Shown: positions 24,151 through 37,690, numbered from the stretch's first letter. The stretch: 64,000 nt of DNA from Hetaerina americana (GCA_022747635.1 JAKTNV010000003.1:92854790-92918789), one strand, 5' to 3'. The notes: generated by a model not told the origin, from the sequence alone. Numbers and translations: made by a program.

Positions 24151-25419
24151 ATCAGAGAGTAATGGAGTAAACGATAGCAAAGGGAAATTGGACGGTTACA
24201 GTCAACCTCTTTTGAAATACTGATAATCATCATGACTTTCAGATTCCTTTCGGTTGAAAGATATGTCCAACCACGGTTGGTCGAGGACTTGGCGAAATTA
24301 TATAACTCAGTTCATTGACCATTTTACATTTATTTACGGCGCCTACCATTTTTCAATGACTCAATAAAAAATTAATAATTACTGAAGCATGAGCATTTGT
24401 TTTCCATAATAATCAAAATTGAGCACTTCCCTGTTTCCATTTAACGTAGTGACGCTATCAGGTGCCATTTTCAAATCTTTACACTGAAAATATTCTGAGT
24501 GTTTGGAAAAAGCAGATTCAGTTTTTCATAAAGGAAACTCAATATTTTTTTATTTTTATTTAGATGGTAGAGAAAATGATTAAAATAGCATAGTTGTTTC
24601 CACCTTGCAGTCAAAAACATAAACCATTGTTAATTTTCCATTGTGAAGCACCCATACTACGAAATGATACTGCAATGGTAAATGCTGAGTTTTGAGAATT
24701 TCATGCCATCGGAAAAGTTATAATGAAAAATGATAGATACTTGGGAATTCGTTTCAATTTCTGCGCCTATCCTCTTAGCCATAACCAGAACAATGGAAAG
24801 ATGACGTACATAAACGGCATCCTGTACGTCTGTGACAATATCTTTCCTTACGATAGTACATTTCGAATGAACTATAGTTCCTTAAAAAGACAGTCTCTTA
24901 AATTTAAGTAGAGTTACTTCCTGAATGCTTTGCAGGAGAAATGAGGAATGCGATGGCGCTATTGTCATCCAAGGATGAATTGCCCAAGAGCTTAACTTAA
25001 ACATCATAGTGAATTAGGTCTATATTATAATTATAGTCTTGAAGCTCTCAGAATCTTCTACGTCAAGCATCTTATTGGAAATTTGACTTTAAAACGACTA
25101 TCAGATGCGTGAGACGATTGTTACTATGGCCATTAATAGTGAAAGAAAAGTATCCTCCACTTTATGGATGATGGAAGCAATTCTATTGTGGCAGCCGTCT
25201 CACTGGATGAAAATGCCACGTTAAGATTTTGTGAATTTTCTTCTGTTTATTTCAAACGATTTCCCGAATGCGGGCGTGTGCCTGATAAAATTGCCTAAGA
25301 GATATGTTGCTTATTAACGTCGACGTATAGAAAATTATACTCGTATTTCCAGTAAATTCTACTTAAAAGTTATCAGGAGCAAATTTTATCAGAGAATGAA
25401 TTTGTCCGTTATTACCAGA
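24151..25419. other. AT-rich DNA without recognised gene
   Basis: A 62-codon frame (24723-24911) shows no motif. No repeat or RNA signal was seen. Confidence 0.35.
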
Positions 25420-25470
25420 ATAAATGGTTCATAACGCCAGCCATGCAGGGTGGCGTTATGACCCATTTAT
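25420..25470. repeat. Hairpin, 20-bp arms with one mismatch
   Basis: Arms 25420-25439 and 25451-25470 (ATAAATGG.TCATAACGCCA form) flank an 11-nt loop. It could be a tiny foldback element or a template-switch product. Confidence 0.8.
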
Positions 25471-26109
25471 GCATGCGTTGGGTAATTAAAGAAAAGAATA
25501 GAGGTTTATTTGAAATGTCACACTCATTTGAAAGTCATGCTCGTTTTACTCAGCAGTGCAAATCTGACTGTAATCTCATAAATACTCCTAAATTGAATCA
25601 TTGGATTCACAAAATGGAAAGGGATTTAATATACTATAAAATGAGTTGAATATTTAGAGATTTTTATTCAACATCGTCTTTCCCAATGTGATTTTCTCTT
25701 TTCAAATAGAAAATGTAGTTACAAGTTAAGCGGGAGAACATGATTTGGAACTCGGGGTTTTGTACCCCTGTCAGATCCATTATCTTGTTTCTCATTTTTT
25801 GTTGTTTTCCAATCACAAGCATTTAAGTTTACATAAAATCTCATATATTACTCTCATTTTTTGCTTGAAATATATCACTAAAACCATAAGGTGATACTGT
25901 CGAGTAAAGTAAATTTCGTTTGCCACCATTCACCAATGCTATAGCAGGTTCTAGGGGTGTATCTTTGAGTGTTAGTGAAGTCCACTGAGTATTCACGATC
26001 ATCGTCAGTATTTAAACCCGAGGGTTGCTTGACTGCACCCGCTTGCTCTCCACTGTCCAATGCTAATGATCTTGCACCCTGATATGTCATAGAGCATCCC
26101 TAACAATTT
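25471..26109. other. AT-rich DNA without recognised gene
   Basis: Frames at 25443-25649 (plus) and 25878-26090 (minus) have no recognisable content. Confidence 0.3.
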
Positions 26110-28050
26110 GGCTCACGTATCGGTGTCCCTCGATCTATTTCAAATAAATCTTCCCTCCACTATTTTACCTGCTATTTTATTGTGAAATTTGCTCTCTCAA
26201 TGTTTGTCCAATCCAACAATTTCTTCTTTTCCTTATCTTACTCCAATTTTACTAATCCTCCCATGATGTTCTTTATTTTTGCTATATAATTATCATTTTA
26301 TATTAAAAATTCTCCTACAGTAGCATCTTTTAGGGTCATTTTTGTTCTCTTGCAATTAAAGGTGTAAATGTATATGACCCGTAATACCATACTTCAGACA
26401 AACGCTTCAGCGTAATGCTTCCTAATTTGTAAAATAATCTGTGTTAATTGTAGTTGTCTCTTCGAAGTAAACTCCTTCTTAGTTTAAGATAATCTCCGCA
26501 TGGTATCCGTCGAGCTCCTTTCATCGCACATTAAGATATTTCAGGTGTGTGGATTTTATTACGCTTTTCGAATTTCTCCCCTCTTAATGTAAAATCTGTT
26601 TGTTTTTTCCTCTTCTACACCCTAAAGTTTTAGCTTTATGTATATTAAACTTCGGGTTGTAACTCTGAAGTACTTTTAAAACTGTGTTTAGTGATTCCTT
26701 TAAGCTTTTCAGAATTTCTGCTGTTATTATCATCTCATCTGCGTAATAGAGCAATTTCTTCCCTTCCACTCTATTTCCTTATAAAAATTTTATTTTTTAC
26801 CTCCTTTATTTTCTGTTTCATGTACATTTTTAATAATTAGTGCTGGTACTTCTATTTCATTTTCGCATAAGAGTCACACTGCGGCGAATCAGTGCTGGTG
26901 TTGATAGATATTTCTTCAGTCTTGTTAATCCATTTCTAGGTCTTCGGCCAATTTAAACACGTTTTTCCACTCTATATTTCCGAAGGCCTTCTAAAAGTCC
27001 ACAAATGTCACGCGCCATGGCTCTTTTGTTTGTTTTTTCAAACGGTAACGTTAGGTAGGGTATATTTTTTTATTTACCAGTGGGTTGTCTTCTGTTATTC
27101 CTTTTATCCCTCGGATGATTGTCCGAACTATTGTTTGGGATTCACGAAAAAGTAGACTACACACTCAGTGGTCCTCATATTTCTCGACCGTGTTCTTTTG
27201 TTTTCCCCTCCTGAAATCTTCCACTTTCCTGGATACCTTTCATTATTTCAAACAAGATCTTTTTGGTATTACCTTTAAAAATATAAATAATTTTTCAACC
27301 GATTTCTTTGCTCAGGGTATCATATGTTTCTTAGTTATCACTGCTCTGCCAAAATCACTTTCTAGTATGTCCAGGCCATGGCCGTATTGGCTATCCTCGA
27401 TTTCAACTCCCATTAGGCAGTCTTCTAGAAGTTCTCGTCCATGATCCATTTTTTGTAGGTATACTATATATATTTTATTTTCATTTTAGTCAATACGCAT
27501 ATTCTCATTTGTAGCTCTGTAGTACTTAATATAAGACTTGTTTGAATGTTGAGGGTAAATATCAATAAGGCATACATTGCTAGTAATATTCATATTATCA
27601 AGGTAGAAGGCGGGCAGGTCTTTTCCATGTACCGTCTGTAGCTTTCTATAAGGAAAATCACAAAGCTTGAGGGAAAATAGTGATGTCTAATTCAACTAGA
27701 ATTGAATCTGGGCCCTCCATTCAGGAACTTCACGATCCATCCTCTATTCTACTGTTTTCCGTTCACATATTTGACGTTAAGGACCTTTTTCATTCCCCAA
27801 AGCGACCTTCTTGAAGCAAATTTTTCCTTCTTTACATTGCTATTGATTTCTTTGCAGCAGTTTTTGATCCATTCTTCCCTGGTCTTAGACTCTATGAACG
27901 TGTTGCGTAAATTAATATTCAGGTATTCCTCTTCTTCATTTCCAGGTTTTTGTACTCACTTTTTTATTTTTGATAACCATTATCATTTACTTCGTTACTT
28001 GCAATCTGTAACCTGGTGTCATATAAGAAAGCGATTTGCTCTTTTGTAAC
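26110..28050 (-). mobile_element. Decayed LINE with reverse-transcriptase core (minus strand)
   Basis: Reading the minus strand, TFVDF*KAFGNIEWKNVFKL (about 26,950-27,009) fits the RT catalytic-Asp block FVDFEKAFD; here it has a stop and the Asp is Gly. GKKLLYYADEMIITAEILKS (26,704-26,763) fits the YADD block, with the second catalytic Asp replaced by Glu. KFNIHKAKTLG follows, as in the next RT block. Further down, IAGKIVEGRF (about 26,165-26,194) resembles the conserved tail. Upstream similarity (27,000-28,050) is weak. Catalytic substitutions, stops and frameshifts show a dead copy. The type resembles endonuclease/RT LINEs; clade not determined. Confidence 0.7.
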
Positions 28051-31000
28051 CTCTGTGATTTATTTCTGCAAATTATTACATCACTATAGTCCTGTGATTC
28101 TCCCTTTTCCTTTTTCTAATTTTTTATCGATAGCGGCGATAAATCATCCACCCTGCGTATTTTTCCTCCCTCGTTATTATGTTTCAAATTTATAATTTTA
28201 AAAATCTTCATCTTATAGGGGCATGGTTATCCGTCCATTCTAACCAGGTTTTGTTTAATGTACATGCATACCTTTTATGTGAATGCTCAGAGTCCCAATC
28301 CAGAGATCCAACCGTAGGACTATTTTACTTCCGGAATACGAGGACAAATTATTGCGTAGATGAAAATCACAATGGAATCTTTAAAAATATCAATGGGAAA
28401 TTGCTTTAGCTTTCAATGGATGGTAGGAATGGATTTGGATGGCATAATTTGATCTGATGTCAGTTACAAGAGTATTTTACTTGTATGAAACGCACGCATG
28501 GAAAGGTGAGTTTATCAGTAGCGACCTGGCTCAAGATTGCACGGTGTCTCATGCTGCTTTATAGGCCTTATTTGGCTCGATAATCCTCGGAGAGGTTTGA
28601 TGATTGACGGTAGCAACTTCTTCTATATCCATCTAATGGCCCCAACTTCACCCTAAGAGTTTCAACAGTTTCATCCGCTTAAAATTCTCCTCTCAGGCAA
28701 ACATCTCCTGGATAATTAACAGATTTTGAACGTGAAACGTGAATCTTAGCTGAAGCAATATCAAAAGGACTTATATGGAATAGGTTTATGGGAGCACTGA
28801 TGAAGCGACGAGATGTGTCTAAATATCAATGGAGTTAATGTTGAAGAATAAAAATAGTTTTGGAAATTTTGATTCATAATGTGCAACAGAAAAGTGTTCA
28901 ATTTTGTTTAGAGTAACTCATTATAGGCTTTTATTCTTATTCATTACCAAATTTATGACTTTATTCAAATTTAGGAGTTGTATACTAGAATGCCTTGATT
29001 GGGCAGTTAAGCCTTCCTATATACACACATTTATCAGAAGAAAATAATTAATTCTAAGATATTTGCTACAACTTATGCATCTTGCCGTTATAGGAGTTTA
29101 CATGTTTGGGCCATATTAATCAATCTGAAAATCTCACTTTTGAGGTAATATTAAATTTAATTGAACTGAACAGGTTTGGGGAAATTACGTCGATTGTTTA
29201 TCCATATTATTAGTATTTTAGTCGTTTCCAGTTTAGTTTATCTTATTTGAACTTGAAAAGTTGGCCGAAGTTTTAGTACCTTAGATACTTAAATAAGAAA
29301 TTTCAGTAACCATTGGGTTACTTCAGTATTAGTAGATCGCTCCAGTTTTTGAAATTATTTAAACTGATTTTTTAAATGTCTCTTTCAGTATGTTGATGGG
29401 TGGGTATGCTGTCTACACGCACTGATATTTCCACCTTTACGTAGTGTCTTTAAACCTTCCTTTTGTGAGTTGTTGATACGCTCTTCTGGTATAGAACTTT
29501 CCTGTTTAACTTTATTCTATTTGCAGGCTGCAAAATCGACTAATATTGTCACAACAAATATTGCTCGTCGCGTGTATATAATATTGCCCACCATTCACAG
29601 CCGAAAACTATAGTTAAGACAATTTTTAACAAAAGCACACTATTTTGAAAGCAATGCTTTCCTCATTATCTCATAGACATTGACACAATAAATGACTCCA
29701 AGTAAAGTTATTGTGTGCAATTTTTATCGTCGAGAACTATAACCATATAAATTTAGAGAAATACTATAATTTGGAATATTCCGATAAATTCATCATACTC
29801 AATTTTTCATGTAAATTGTAAAATTGATGAATTAAGGCAAACGGAATTGACATTCCTACTGGTGGTTTCCATAAAAAAGAGTTTGCTTTATTCAAATTTC
29901 ACTAATAAATCAATCTAGTTATCATGATTAATTATCCCTAGATGCTGAAATTCTTTTCAGTATTGCTGAGATATATTTAATAACCTTCATGAAGAAATTA
30001 AAAAAAATAAATCGAGGGAAAATTTGATGGTATATTGGCTCATTAATCATGTGAAAAAAAGAAGCCAAATATAAAAGATATTAAAATTTGAGCAAACGTA
30101 TTTGGTGACGGGTTATCACATTTTATTAACATTAGATGCAAGTGTTTTTTCATAACTCAGTAACTGTAACTGCAGTTTATATTACTTTCCCGGTAATTTT
30201 ATGATATTTTTAGTGTACTGTGTTCAGCCATGCTATCAGAGTCATCCTTTAATACATGAATCAAATTAACCAATTATTAAAGAAATGGTTTAGAAATAAT
30301 TCGTGTCTTCACTGGGATGTCTTTTAATGTAATTACTCACGATAAGTTAATTTTCTGAACTTTTTTCATCTCAATTAATTTTCTGGCCACCATACTTAAA
30401 CGTGTTTACCGGCATTTATCGCTGACTTCCAAATTATTGCATTGAAGGACATTCATATAGCCTAGGCTGTTCTTTAGATTTTGTCACTAATTCTTTTCAA
30501 AGATCAATAAGCTTTCGATTAATATAGCGTGGAGAGGTAAGAGACCTAAGCTGAATCATCATTGATTTAGAGATTCGGCCTTCAATGGAAGAGCATAGTG
30601 ACGGAGAAAAGAGCATGCCATTAGAAGGAATATAAAACTGCACTAAGCTGCATGGGTAAATTCCATACTTGTTCCTTATTTTGGCCTTAAATGCAGTCAT
30701 CAGTAACACGACATTTGGTTTCATTTCACATGCTTCTCCATTCATTTGTTTTGAAATAAACCTGTTAATACTAAGTAAATGGTAACGGCGAATAGAGGAT
30801 GCGGGTTTTTCAGAGCTATGGCGAATTACAAGAAATGGTGATTTAAGCTCTTAAATGGTATTAGCGACGGCTTTTATTTCTCACGAAAGACTGTTGACTA
30901 TTTTTGTACCCACTCTGGAAGAATATTTTGGGCATGAACAAAACATTTTCCACCTTTATGATCAATTAATTCATGACTTCTCATAACCAGTGCCAGGATC

Positions 31001-31419
31001 AGTTATCCAGTTGGTATCGCATTAAGTATACTAATATTTTCTTATAACGAACGATTCGTCCTTGCAGAAAGCCATGAGTAACCATTAAAATCTTTGAAAT
31101 TGCACCTAGGTATCTCCCTTTATTCTAGCCGACACACGTTCAAAAGGCCACATTTTTCTGGCTCCATTTGTTTACCACGTCAAAAACTCCCAAACAAGCA
31201 ATTTAAGCGAATCGTAATTTGATCATTTTGCGCTTACATCATCCTGCTCACCGACGTTATTCATGGGGAACATATTTGGCTCCAATATTTTGTTTCGTGA
31301 TTCATTTCGCAGCAGGGCTCGTTACAGAAGCCTTTAACGTATGCGATGCGTGTTGAGTTATAAAATTAATGCTCTACTTCATATTGACCCCTCGTATATA
31401 TATTCTCCCTAAAGGGGAA
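28051..31419. other. 3.4 kb of AT-rich DNA without recognised feature
   Basis: The longest frames (76 codons at 28179-28409; 82 codons minus at 30497-30745) match nothing known. The sequence AAAGGTGAGT at 28,503-28,512 has a donor-like end but no acceptor tract before it. This is the longest quiet stretch of the window. Confidence 0.4.
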
Positions 31420-31990
31420 TTTTATTGCGCCTTACGCTTTCCTTCCCTTCTCCCTCCCGCCACCTCTCCTCTCCCTCAAGATTAATTAACGTTCCCACTC
31501 CCGAAACCCCCGCACTTCCATCTCCCTCATCCCCGCTCTCGTGCATCCTTATAAAGCATAAGCCATTTCGCCATCGTACTTCTTTCTCCCACCCCCCCAC
31601 AACTCCCATCTCCCCACACTCCCAACCCCCAAACCTCCGACCGCTGCTCCGACCCTCCCCTACCCTTAATCTCGCTAAAATCTGCCTCATACTACTCGTC
31701 CTCCTCTAGACTCTCTCCCTCCACCTCCCCCGCCGCCAGGGTGCCTCGCATCCATCACTACCTTTTGCCATCCACAACTTCCTCGTATTCCCTAACGCCC
31801 CTTCTCTCCCCACCCTCGTTCTCCTGCCCTCCTTCCCCTTTCTCATCCCCCCCTGGTCCGGCCCTTAGTATTCTCGGCCGTCTATAATATCACTTCTCTC
31901 CCTCTCCTCCTATCCACATCATACATACATATCTCCCACGTTTGCACACGCCACCGCTCATGTTTTCCCAGTGCTCGCTCGCCTTCTCCT
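31420..31990 (+). other. Polypyrimidine island
   Basis: About 570 bases of C/T-rich + strand. Overlapping frames on both strands (31425-31709 plus, 31409-31690 minus) are low complexity. Confidence 0.65.
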
Positions 31991-32394
31991 TCTCCCGCCC
32001 GTTCCACGTTTTTCCCCATCCATACGGAACGTCTTGAGAATGATGACCGGCAGTAGAGTGAAATTTCTTGAAGTTATAATGATAACAGATACCACTTTGA
32101 AGTCGTAGATTCTGCGAGCAACAAATGTGAAACATTCAATGATAGATAGCAGTAAATTCAATGACATTGTTCCTCACTCCTATGTCTCTAAGTGATTATA
32201 CAAAGTGTTAGCTCGGTGCTACTACAGGCAAAATAAAAGGGCTCCAATTGATGCAGGTAGATAACGCATAAAAGAAGTTTTCTAACAGATAAGGCTTCAG
32301 TTTTCGTGCCACACCGTTAATGCACATGGCATGGTGTCAGCGCCTATGGGAGCATTCTCATTTAGCATCTTATTTTTCGCTGGACGTCTCAAGC
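31991..32394. other. Mixed DNA between islands
   Basis: The segment 32,030-32,140 is more balanced in composition than its flanks, and its minus strand stays open (32,135 down to 31,890; 32,167 down to 31,958). No domain was recognised. Confidence 0.3.
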
Positions 32395-32700
32395 ATTCTC
32401 TTTCATGCCTTTACACCCTCCTCCTCTCTAGTTTGTTAATTTACGACCTGTTTATAATTTAACTTGGGATTTAGTTTTCCAACGCCTTTGACCTCGCTGG
32501 AAGTCTGAAAAGATTCAGCCGAACTGGCATTCTTTTACGCATAAATATCTCCCACTGCCTCTTTTTTTTCTTTTCCCCTCCTCCCATTCCATTTTCACTT
32601 TCACCCCGCCCTCTCCTCCCCCTCCTCCCCGCTGTTCTTTCCTTTGTCGGCGGCACTCTCATCCAATGCAAATCCTGCCCTCAACCGCGGCTGCCTCGTC
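32395..32700 (+). other. Polypyrimidine island
   Basis: C/T-rich + strand, densest at 32,560-32,640. It is one of three islands in 2 kb. Confidence 0.55.
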
Positions 32701-32829
32701 CCCTTGCCCAGGAAAACTTTTCGAGAAACAGACTACAGCATCAGGTGATTCCGGAGATATTAGATTACCGCCTTGATGTATTTTCGGAGTCCAGGCAAAC
32801 TACATTTGTTCTCGGCGCTATCATCTCGG

Positions 32830-33200
32830 GAGAGGCCTCCTCCATTTTCAACGACCTCCTCGTCTCCCCGTCCCACCACTCCACCCCCGACGCTCCATAC
32901 CCACCCCGTCTCCTCCGCCCCCTTCCCGTCCGACCTCGTCGTCCTCCGCCTCCCGTTCCATTCCACGTCGTCAGCCTTTTCAATCATTCCCAACTCCCTC
33001 TCACACCTAATCCTTCATCCATTCACCTCTCTTCCTAGTCCTTTATCACCCAACTTCTATCTTCCTTGTCCTCTTTAACCGCCACCTCCCGGTTTTTCCT
33101 CATTCTGAATAACCATATCTTATCCTTGTTTCCTCCCCTATGCGTTTCTATTCCCTCTTTGTTCCCCTCTTCCTTCCACCTTTCCTTGTTGACCTCCTTT
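32830..33200 (+). other. Polypyrimidine island
   Basis: C/T-rich + strand with CpG. Five overlapping frames, the longest 101 codons at 32773-33078, are products of the composition. Confidence 0.65.
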
Positions 33201-33849
33201 ATCATTAAATTTCTCTAATCCTGATAAGAGTTAAACTAAAAATATTAATCACAATCTGTCCTCACCATTATGCCATTTATATTATCGCCATTCAGTGAAT
33301 ATCGTAATATAATATAATTTGTGTTACTTTAGATATTCTGCTATGTGCACTAATCAGCGCAATGTTCTGAGTTCAAAACTGAATCCAAACATTTCCCAGA
33401 AGTATAATTTCGAGTGTTCCGTTTCTCTATTGGAATTCTATGTAAGTTTTCTTCCATGCTTGAATGCATTTGCTCATTATATCGGCTCTATTATTCCAAG
33501 AAAAGTATATCTTGCTGAATCAAATCTTAAGAATTCAGGTTAGGGTGTGCTGAATAACGAACAAAATCCTATTTTCGTCTCACATATTGTGATTCGTGTA
33601 GGTTCAAACACGTGGGTTTATATGGCATGTTAGTTATAAGCTATAAATGCGGAAAAAACCTTTTGAAATCACTCCATTTTTTTGTTTCTTGTATTCATTT
33701 ACTTTGTTAGATAGTATGATACGATGTTTAGATTATTTACCCGCCAGCTAATTTTTTTCACGACCACATTTTTTTTCCTCTCCCCTTAATTCCCATTTTT
33801 GAAATTTGGAAGTATATATGTATATGACTTTCGTCGCCAATTCATATCT
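33201..33849. other. AT-rich DNA without recognised gene
   Basis: A 74-codon plus frame (33319-33543) is unrecognised. Confidence 0.3.
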
Positions 33850-34045
33850 GAGCTTGAATTGACGGCGACCAGGACTCACTTGATGGTCGAAGTGCTGCTG
33901 CCATGAGCGATCACTTCGGCGTCCCAATTCTTCTCCTGGCGAGTCCCTTAGCTAATTCAGGGAAATCGCCAGGCCGCTTCGAGAGACACTTAGGCAATAC
34001 GGCAATCCATACCTCGCAGTTCCACCTGCAGGTGGGAGAACTCCC
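33850..34045. repeat. GC-balanced segment with nested hairpins
   Basis: The segment contains CCTGGCGA (33,935-33,942) and TCGCCAGG (33,966-33,973), with CCCT/AGGG pairing inside. A second pair is CGAAGTG/CACTTCG around 33,887-33,917, and there is a palindromic CACCTGCAGGTG near 34,024. It differs sharply from its AT-rich left and pyrimidine right neighbours. It may be a mobile repeat or a structured RNA fragment; I do not recognise the family. Confidence 0.4.
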
Positions 34046-34064
34046 GCCCACATTTGAATTTTCG

Positions 34065-34680
34065 AGATGATCCCCGGACTTTATTCCTCACAACCGTCTC
34101 GTCTCTCCTCTCTCCCCTCCCCCGACTTCAAAACCTCCCTTACTTCACCCCTCTACTCCTCTCTCGGCGAAGACCCGCATAAATCCTTGTCGCCCACGTT
34201 CAACTTTACGACCACTCTCACGCCCATGTATCTTACACCTTATTCCCCAACCCGACGTCCCCGCCTCCCCCAACCTCCTTTCCTTCATACCCTAGCCCTC
34301 GGTACCTACCTACCTACCTTGCCAACCTGCTTTCCGCCGCTCCAACACCCTCTTCTTTCCAAGCCCCCCCCCCCGCTCTCATGCCAGGCAACCCCGCATT
34401 TCCCTTCCTGACACGAGTTCCCATCCTTCAGCCACCCTCTCCTTCTTACCCCTTCCTCCCTTACTTTTTCCCTATCTTCAATCCCCTTCCTCCTCACCAT
34501 ATTCCCACTCCTGTCACTACTCGCCCCCCCCTCAAATTCCCTCTCTCCTCATCCCTAACCCCCCTCCCCTTATTTCCAACCCCTCACTACTCTTCACCGA
34601 ACCCCCGTCTCTCGTCCTCCTGCCTCCCAACCCACCACCTCGCTTTACTGCCATCCACCTCCGGCCGGATAATTTGAAAT
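34065..34680 (+). other. Polypyrimidine island
   Basis: About 600 bases with C/T runs including CCCCCCCCCC near 34,365. The 114-codon frame (34067-34411) and the 98-codon frame (34381-34677) are low complexity. Confidence 0.7.
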
Positions 34681-34888
34681 TCCTCTTCTCTCACAGAATA
34701 TGCCCTTGGTAAATTTTCCCTGAGGCCTGGGCGAGAAAGGGTAGCATATCTATTTTTTATCGCGCTCGTTGTACGAGGGATGGAATCATCCGTTCAATGT
34801 AAACAACTCGCTAATGTTTTCATTAAAACAAAAGTGCATTCTAGGATGAAAAGTTAAGAAAAGTCGAGCCTCTTGGGACGATGTCTTG

Positions 34889-34955
34889 TCTCATCTAATC
34901 AAATTTCGCCGTTCATTTCAGCGAAACTTCTATCCAAATTTTGTCACAGGTAAGT
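34889..34955 (+). promoter_or_regulatory. Candidate recursive splice site 2 or 28-nt microexon
   Basis: A branch-like TCTAATC (34,894-34,900) and a pyrimidine tract ending TTCATTTCAG (AG at 34,920-34,921) are followed by 28 bases. These end in GTCACAG (AG 34,948-34,949) joined directly to GTAAGTATG. Either the second AG|GT is a zero-length recursive junction, or 34,922-34,949 is a microexon with a good acceptor and a near-consensus donor. All three reading frames of the 28 bases are open. The pyrimidine tract before the second AG is weaker than at the other two sites. Confidence 0.4.
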
Positions 34956-37690
34956 ATGTGGTACCTAAATCCACTGTTCAAATACTTAGTTTCGTATTCT
35001 AAATTTCGACAGTTTCTACATTATTTAGCTCTTGGGACGAGCCTTGTTCTCTTTTCTCCAAAGTTCTCCAAAAATTAGATGATGAACCGCCAACCAATTA
35101 CTGTGCGTCATAATACATATTTTGGAGTAACAATACTTTGGGAACTTATGATGAAATAAGGAAGGTGAAATAAGGATGGTCTAAACATGTAAAATAGTTT
35201 ACCTTTGCAAGGGTTATTACAGACCCTACCAGCAAAATAATTTGAGGCTGTATATATCTCCTGAAATATTTTATTTATCTAAAATTAATTATTATCGGAA
35301 AATTGGATTTATTTCTCTCGTTAAATGTAATAAAAATCATTTATCCAGTAAATGAAAAGCATTGGCGGAAGTTAATTGAAATATATTTGCAGATACCTGA
35401 TGGATACAACTATCAACCATATGGGCTTGACTGTGTAATTTCATTATGGCTCAATGGCTGAAGCCCTTTCACTCTACCTTCCCTCTGAGAATGCAATGAT
35501 AGTAGTTGTGAAATGAAGACTCATTTACATTACGTCTCTCTTTAACTTTAACGTACAGAGCGCTGGCAACATTTTTTATTTGGGACTCCTATGTGGGCAT
35601 CTTAAAGTGGGCACTTTGTTCATATGTGTTTATATTAATAAGGGATTGATAAGCACGAATGTCAAAGTTATGTCCCATTCTTATTTTCAACTTGCGCGGA
35701 AGTTTTTCAATGAAACAGTCGAAAAATAGTTAAAACATCTCGAATTAAGCGGAAACGAATAATAAATAGTTCTGTTTTGGGTACATTACGTGATATGATT
35801 TAAAACTATCAGCATTATTCATTTGAGGTTTACTTATCCCTCGAATGCTTCTATTAACCGAAGAATTGAATCAACCCTTACGGGATTGGTCGCAGCGTGT
35901 CTGGGAAAGACTGACACCTAATAGCATTGTTAGGTACTCCGAGTCCGCTCTCTGCCTCTCTCTCTCACTTCTCCAATTTCGAGCTTTCAATGTCTCTGTT
36001 AGTTCATGAATACAAATGCGAACGAAACAAATGGACTCATGCGTGGAACTAATTATTTCTCCGCATTGCTTACTTTTCCTCGAGCATGAATTGTGGCGGT
36101 TAGCCTGTAATTGGAAAAGTGTGTGGTTAATTTCTCTTGATGTTATGTTTAGATGGTCGATGTTATCTTAGGTTTTGTGGGTAAATCGTACACTTTTCAT
36201 CATTGCCATGTATGCAGATGGAGACAACTCATTTCACTGAAATGAAAAATATAAGTTAATCGTAAAGCCAAATAGCTCCAGTTTCAAATACTCACTCCTT
36301 TATTTGATTAGATATATAGTATGATCATAAACAATTTTTTTACAAACCATAGCACAGTGCTGTAATTATTTTAAAAACAGCTACCACAGTGATTGCAAGC
36401 AACGGATTTGTTAATGTTTTATTTTGGTAGAAGACGATTCAACTAGCCAGATCGTCAGAATTAGTAGTTTTCTTCAATAAAAAAATCAATTTAAAGCAGC
36501 TTAAAATAGTATAAAACTTTCGAAGTACTAGATTGTAGTTATTCTTTTAAATATAAATCACTGCGGATTGGAAATCAAGTTTAAATACATACTGAAGGTA
36601 GAAGGAGTATTAAAGATATTACTCGCTTCACATCTTGAAATAAATTTATCTCATCCAAACCATCTATATATTTTTTACCTAATAATGAGTATTAAAAACT
36701 TCATAATCGAGTTGGCATTTTTTTTTCAAGGTTATAGCCTCCTCCCTGGATTCTATATCGTGCTTTATTGAGCACCGTATTCGTAGCTACGTCCTTCATG
36801 TAGTTACACATTTGGTGTGCTGCCAATATTTTTGATCTTATAACTAATGGTTTCTAAAATTAACCATCTAAATCTATGAATTTTCCAAAATTTGTAATCA
36901 CCTAGATAATTTTTACCTTGATATGTAGCTTATTTTTGGCTTTATTCTAATGACCAGCTCTACCACAAATAAATATTGTGTTTGAATTTATTCTTATCAC
37001 GGAGTATACTTTGGTTAAAAACATGTAACTAAAAGCACCATCCAATTTCATTTGCTGTGAACCATTCTCTGGATTGGGTTTTTAATAATATATGTACCTT
37101 AAATAGTTCTCCGTAGTCTATTGTAACTACTATAGTTTCTCCATCTAACTCTTCTTATTTTTGAATTGAATGCCCCTTACGTTTTGTGGAACATCAGTCG
37201 ACAGGCTCACTTTTAACTACTTGCTTTGACTTAGAAATATTTTGCAACTATTATCCATAGGATTAATTTCAGATATTTTGCGTCAGATGTCCAGGAATGA
37301 AAAATGTTCTCTTAAATTAATTATTTTTGATTCTTGTTAATTTTGTGTCACTTAAAATATACTTGAAAAATAATTTATTTTATATTTAACAAATAGATGC
37401 TAAGTGATTGACTTTGACCGGCGTTTTTGTAACGAAGCAATGGCCTTCCTTGTACAGCAATACTTGCGATATTTACGCTTTACCCTTTAATTTTATTACC
37501 TACAAAGGTGGTGACATTTCTGTCGATGCTAGAGAAATTGATAACTAACTTTTGTATTATCTGGAGCTTTGCAAAAATCCATAAAGGGCCGATGGATATC
37601 CTGCGCGACTAACAGGTTAACCAACAAACTCGCACTGTTGAGAGCGATCGTGATTCAGTGAACTGTTGCGGGCGGAAGAGCACTTGTGAT
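34956..37690. other. AT-rich DNA without recognised gene
   Basis: A 67-codon plus frame (36568-36771) is unrecognised, and a CT-rich bit lies at 35,945-35,975. No transposon motif was found. Confidence 0.35.

Noticed and set aside
28500..28515. AAAGGTGAGT as a further + strand splice junction
   Set aside because: No CAG and no pyrimidine tract before it; a donor alone is expected by chance.
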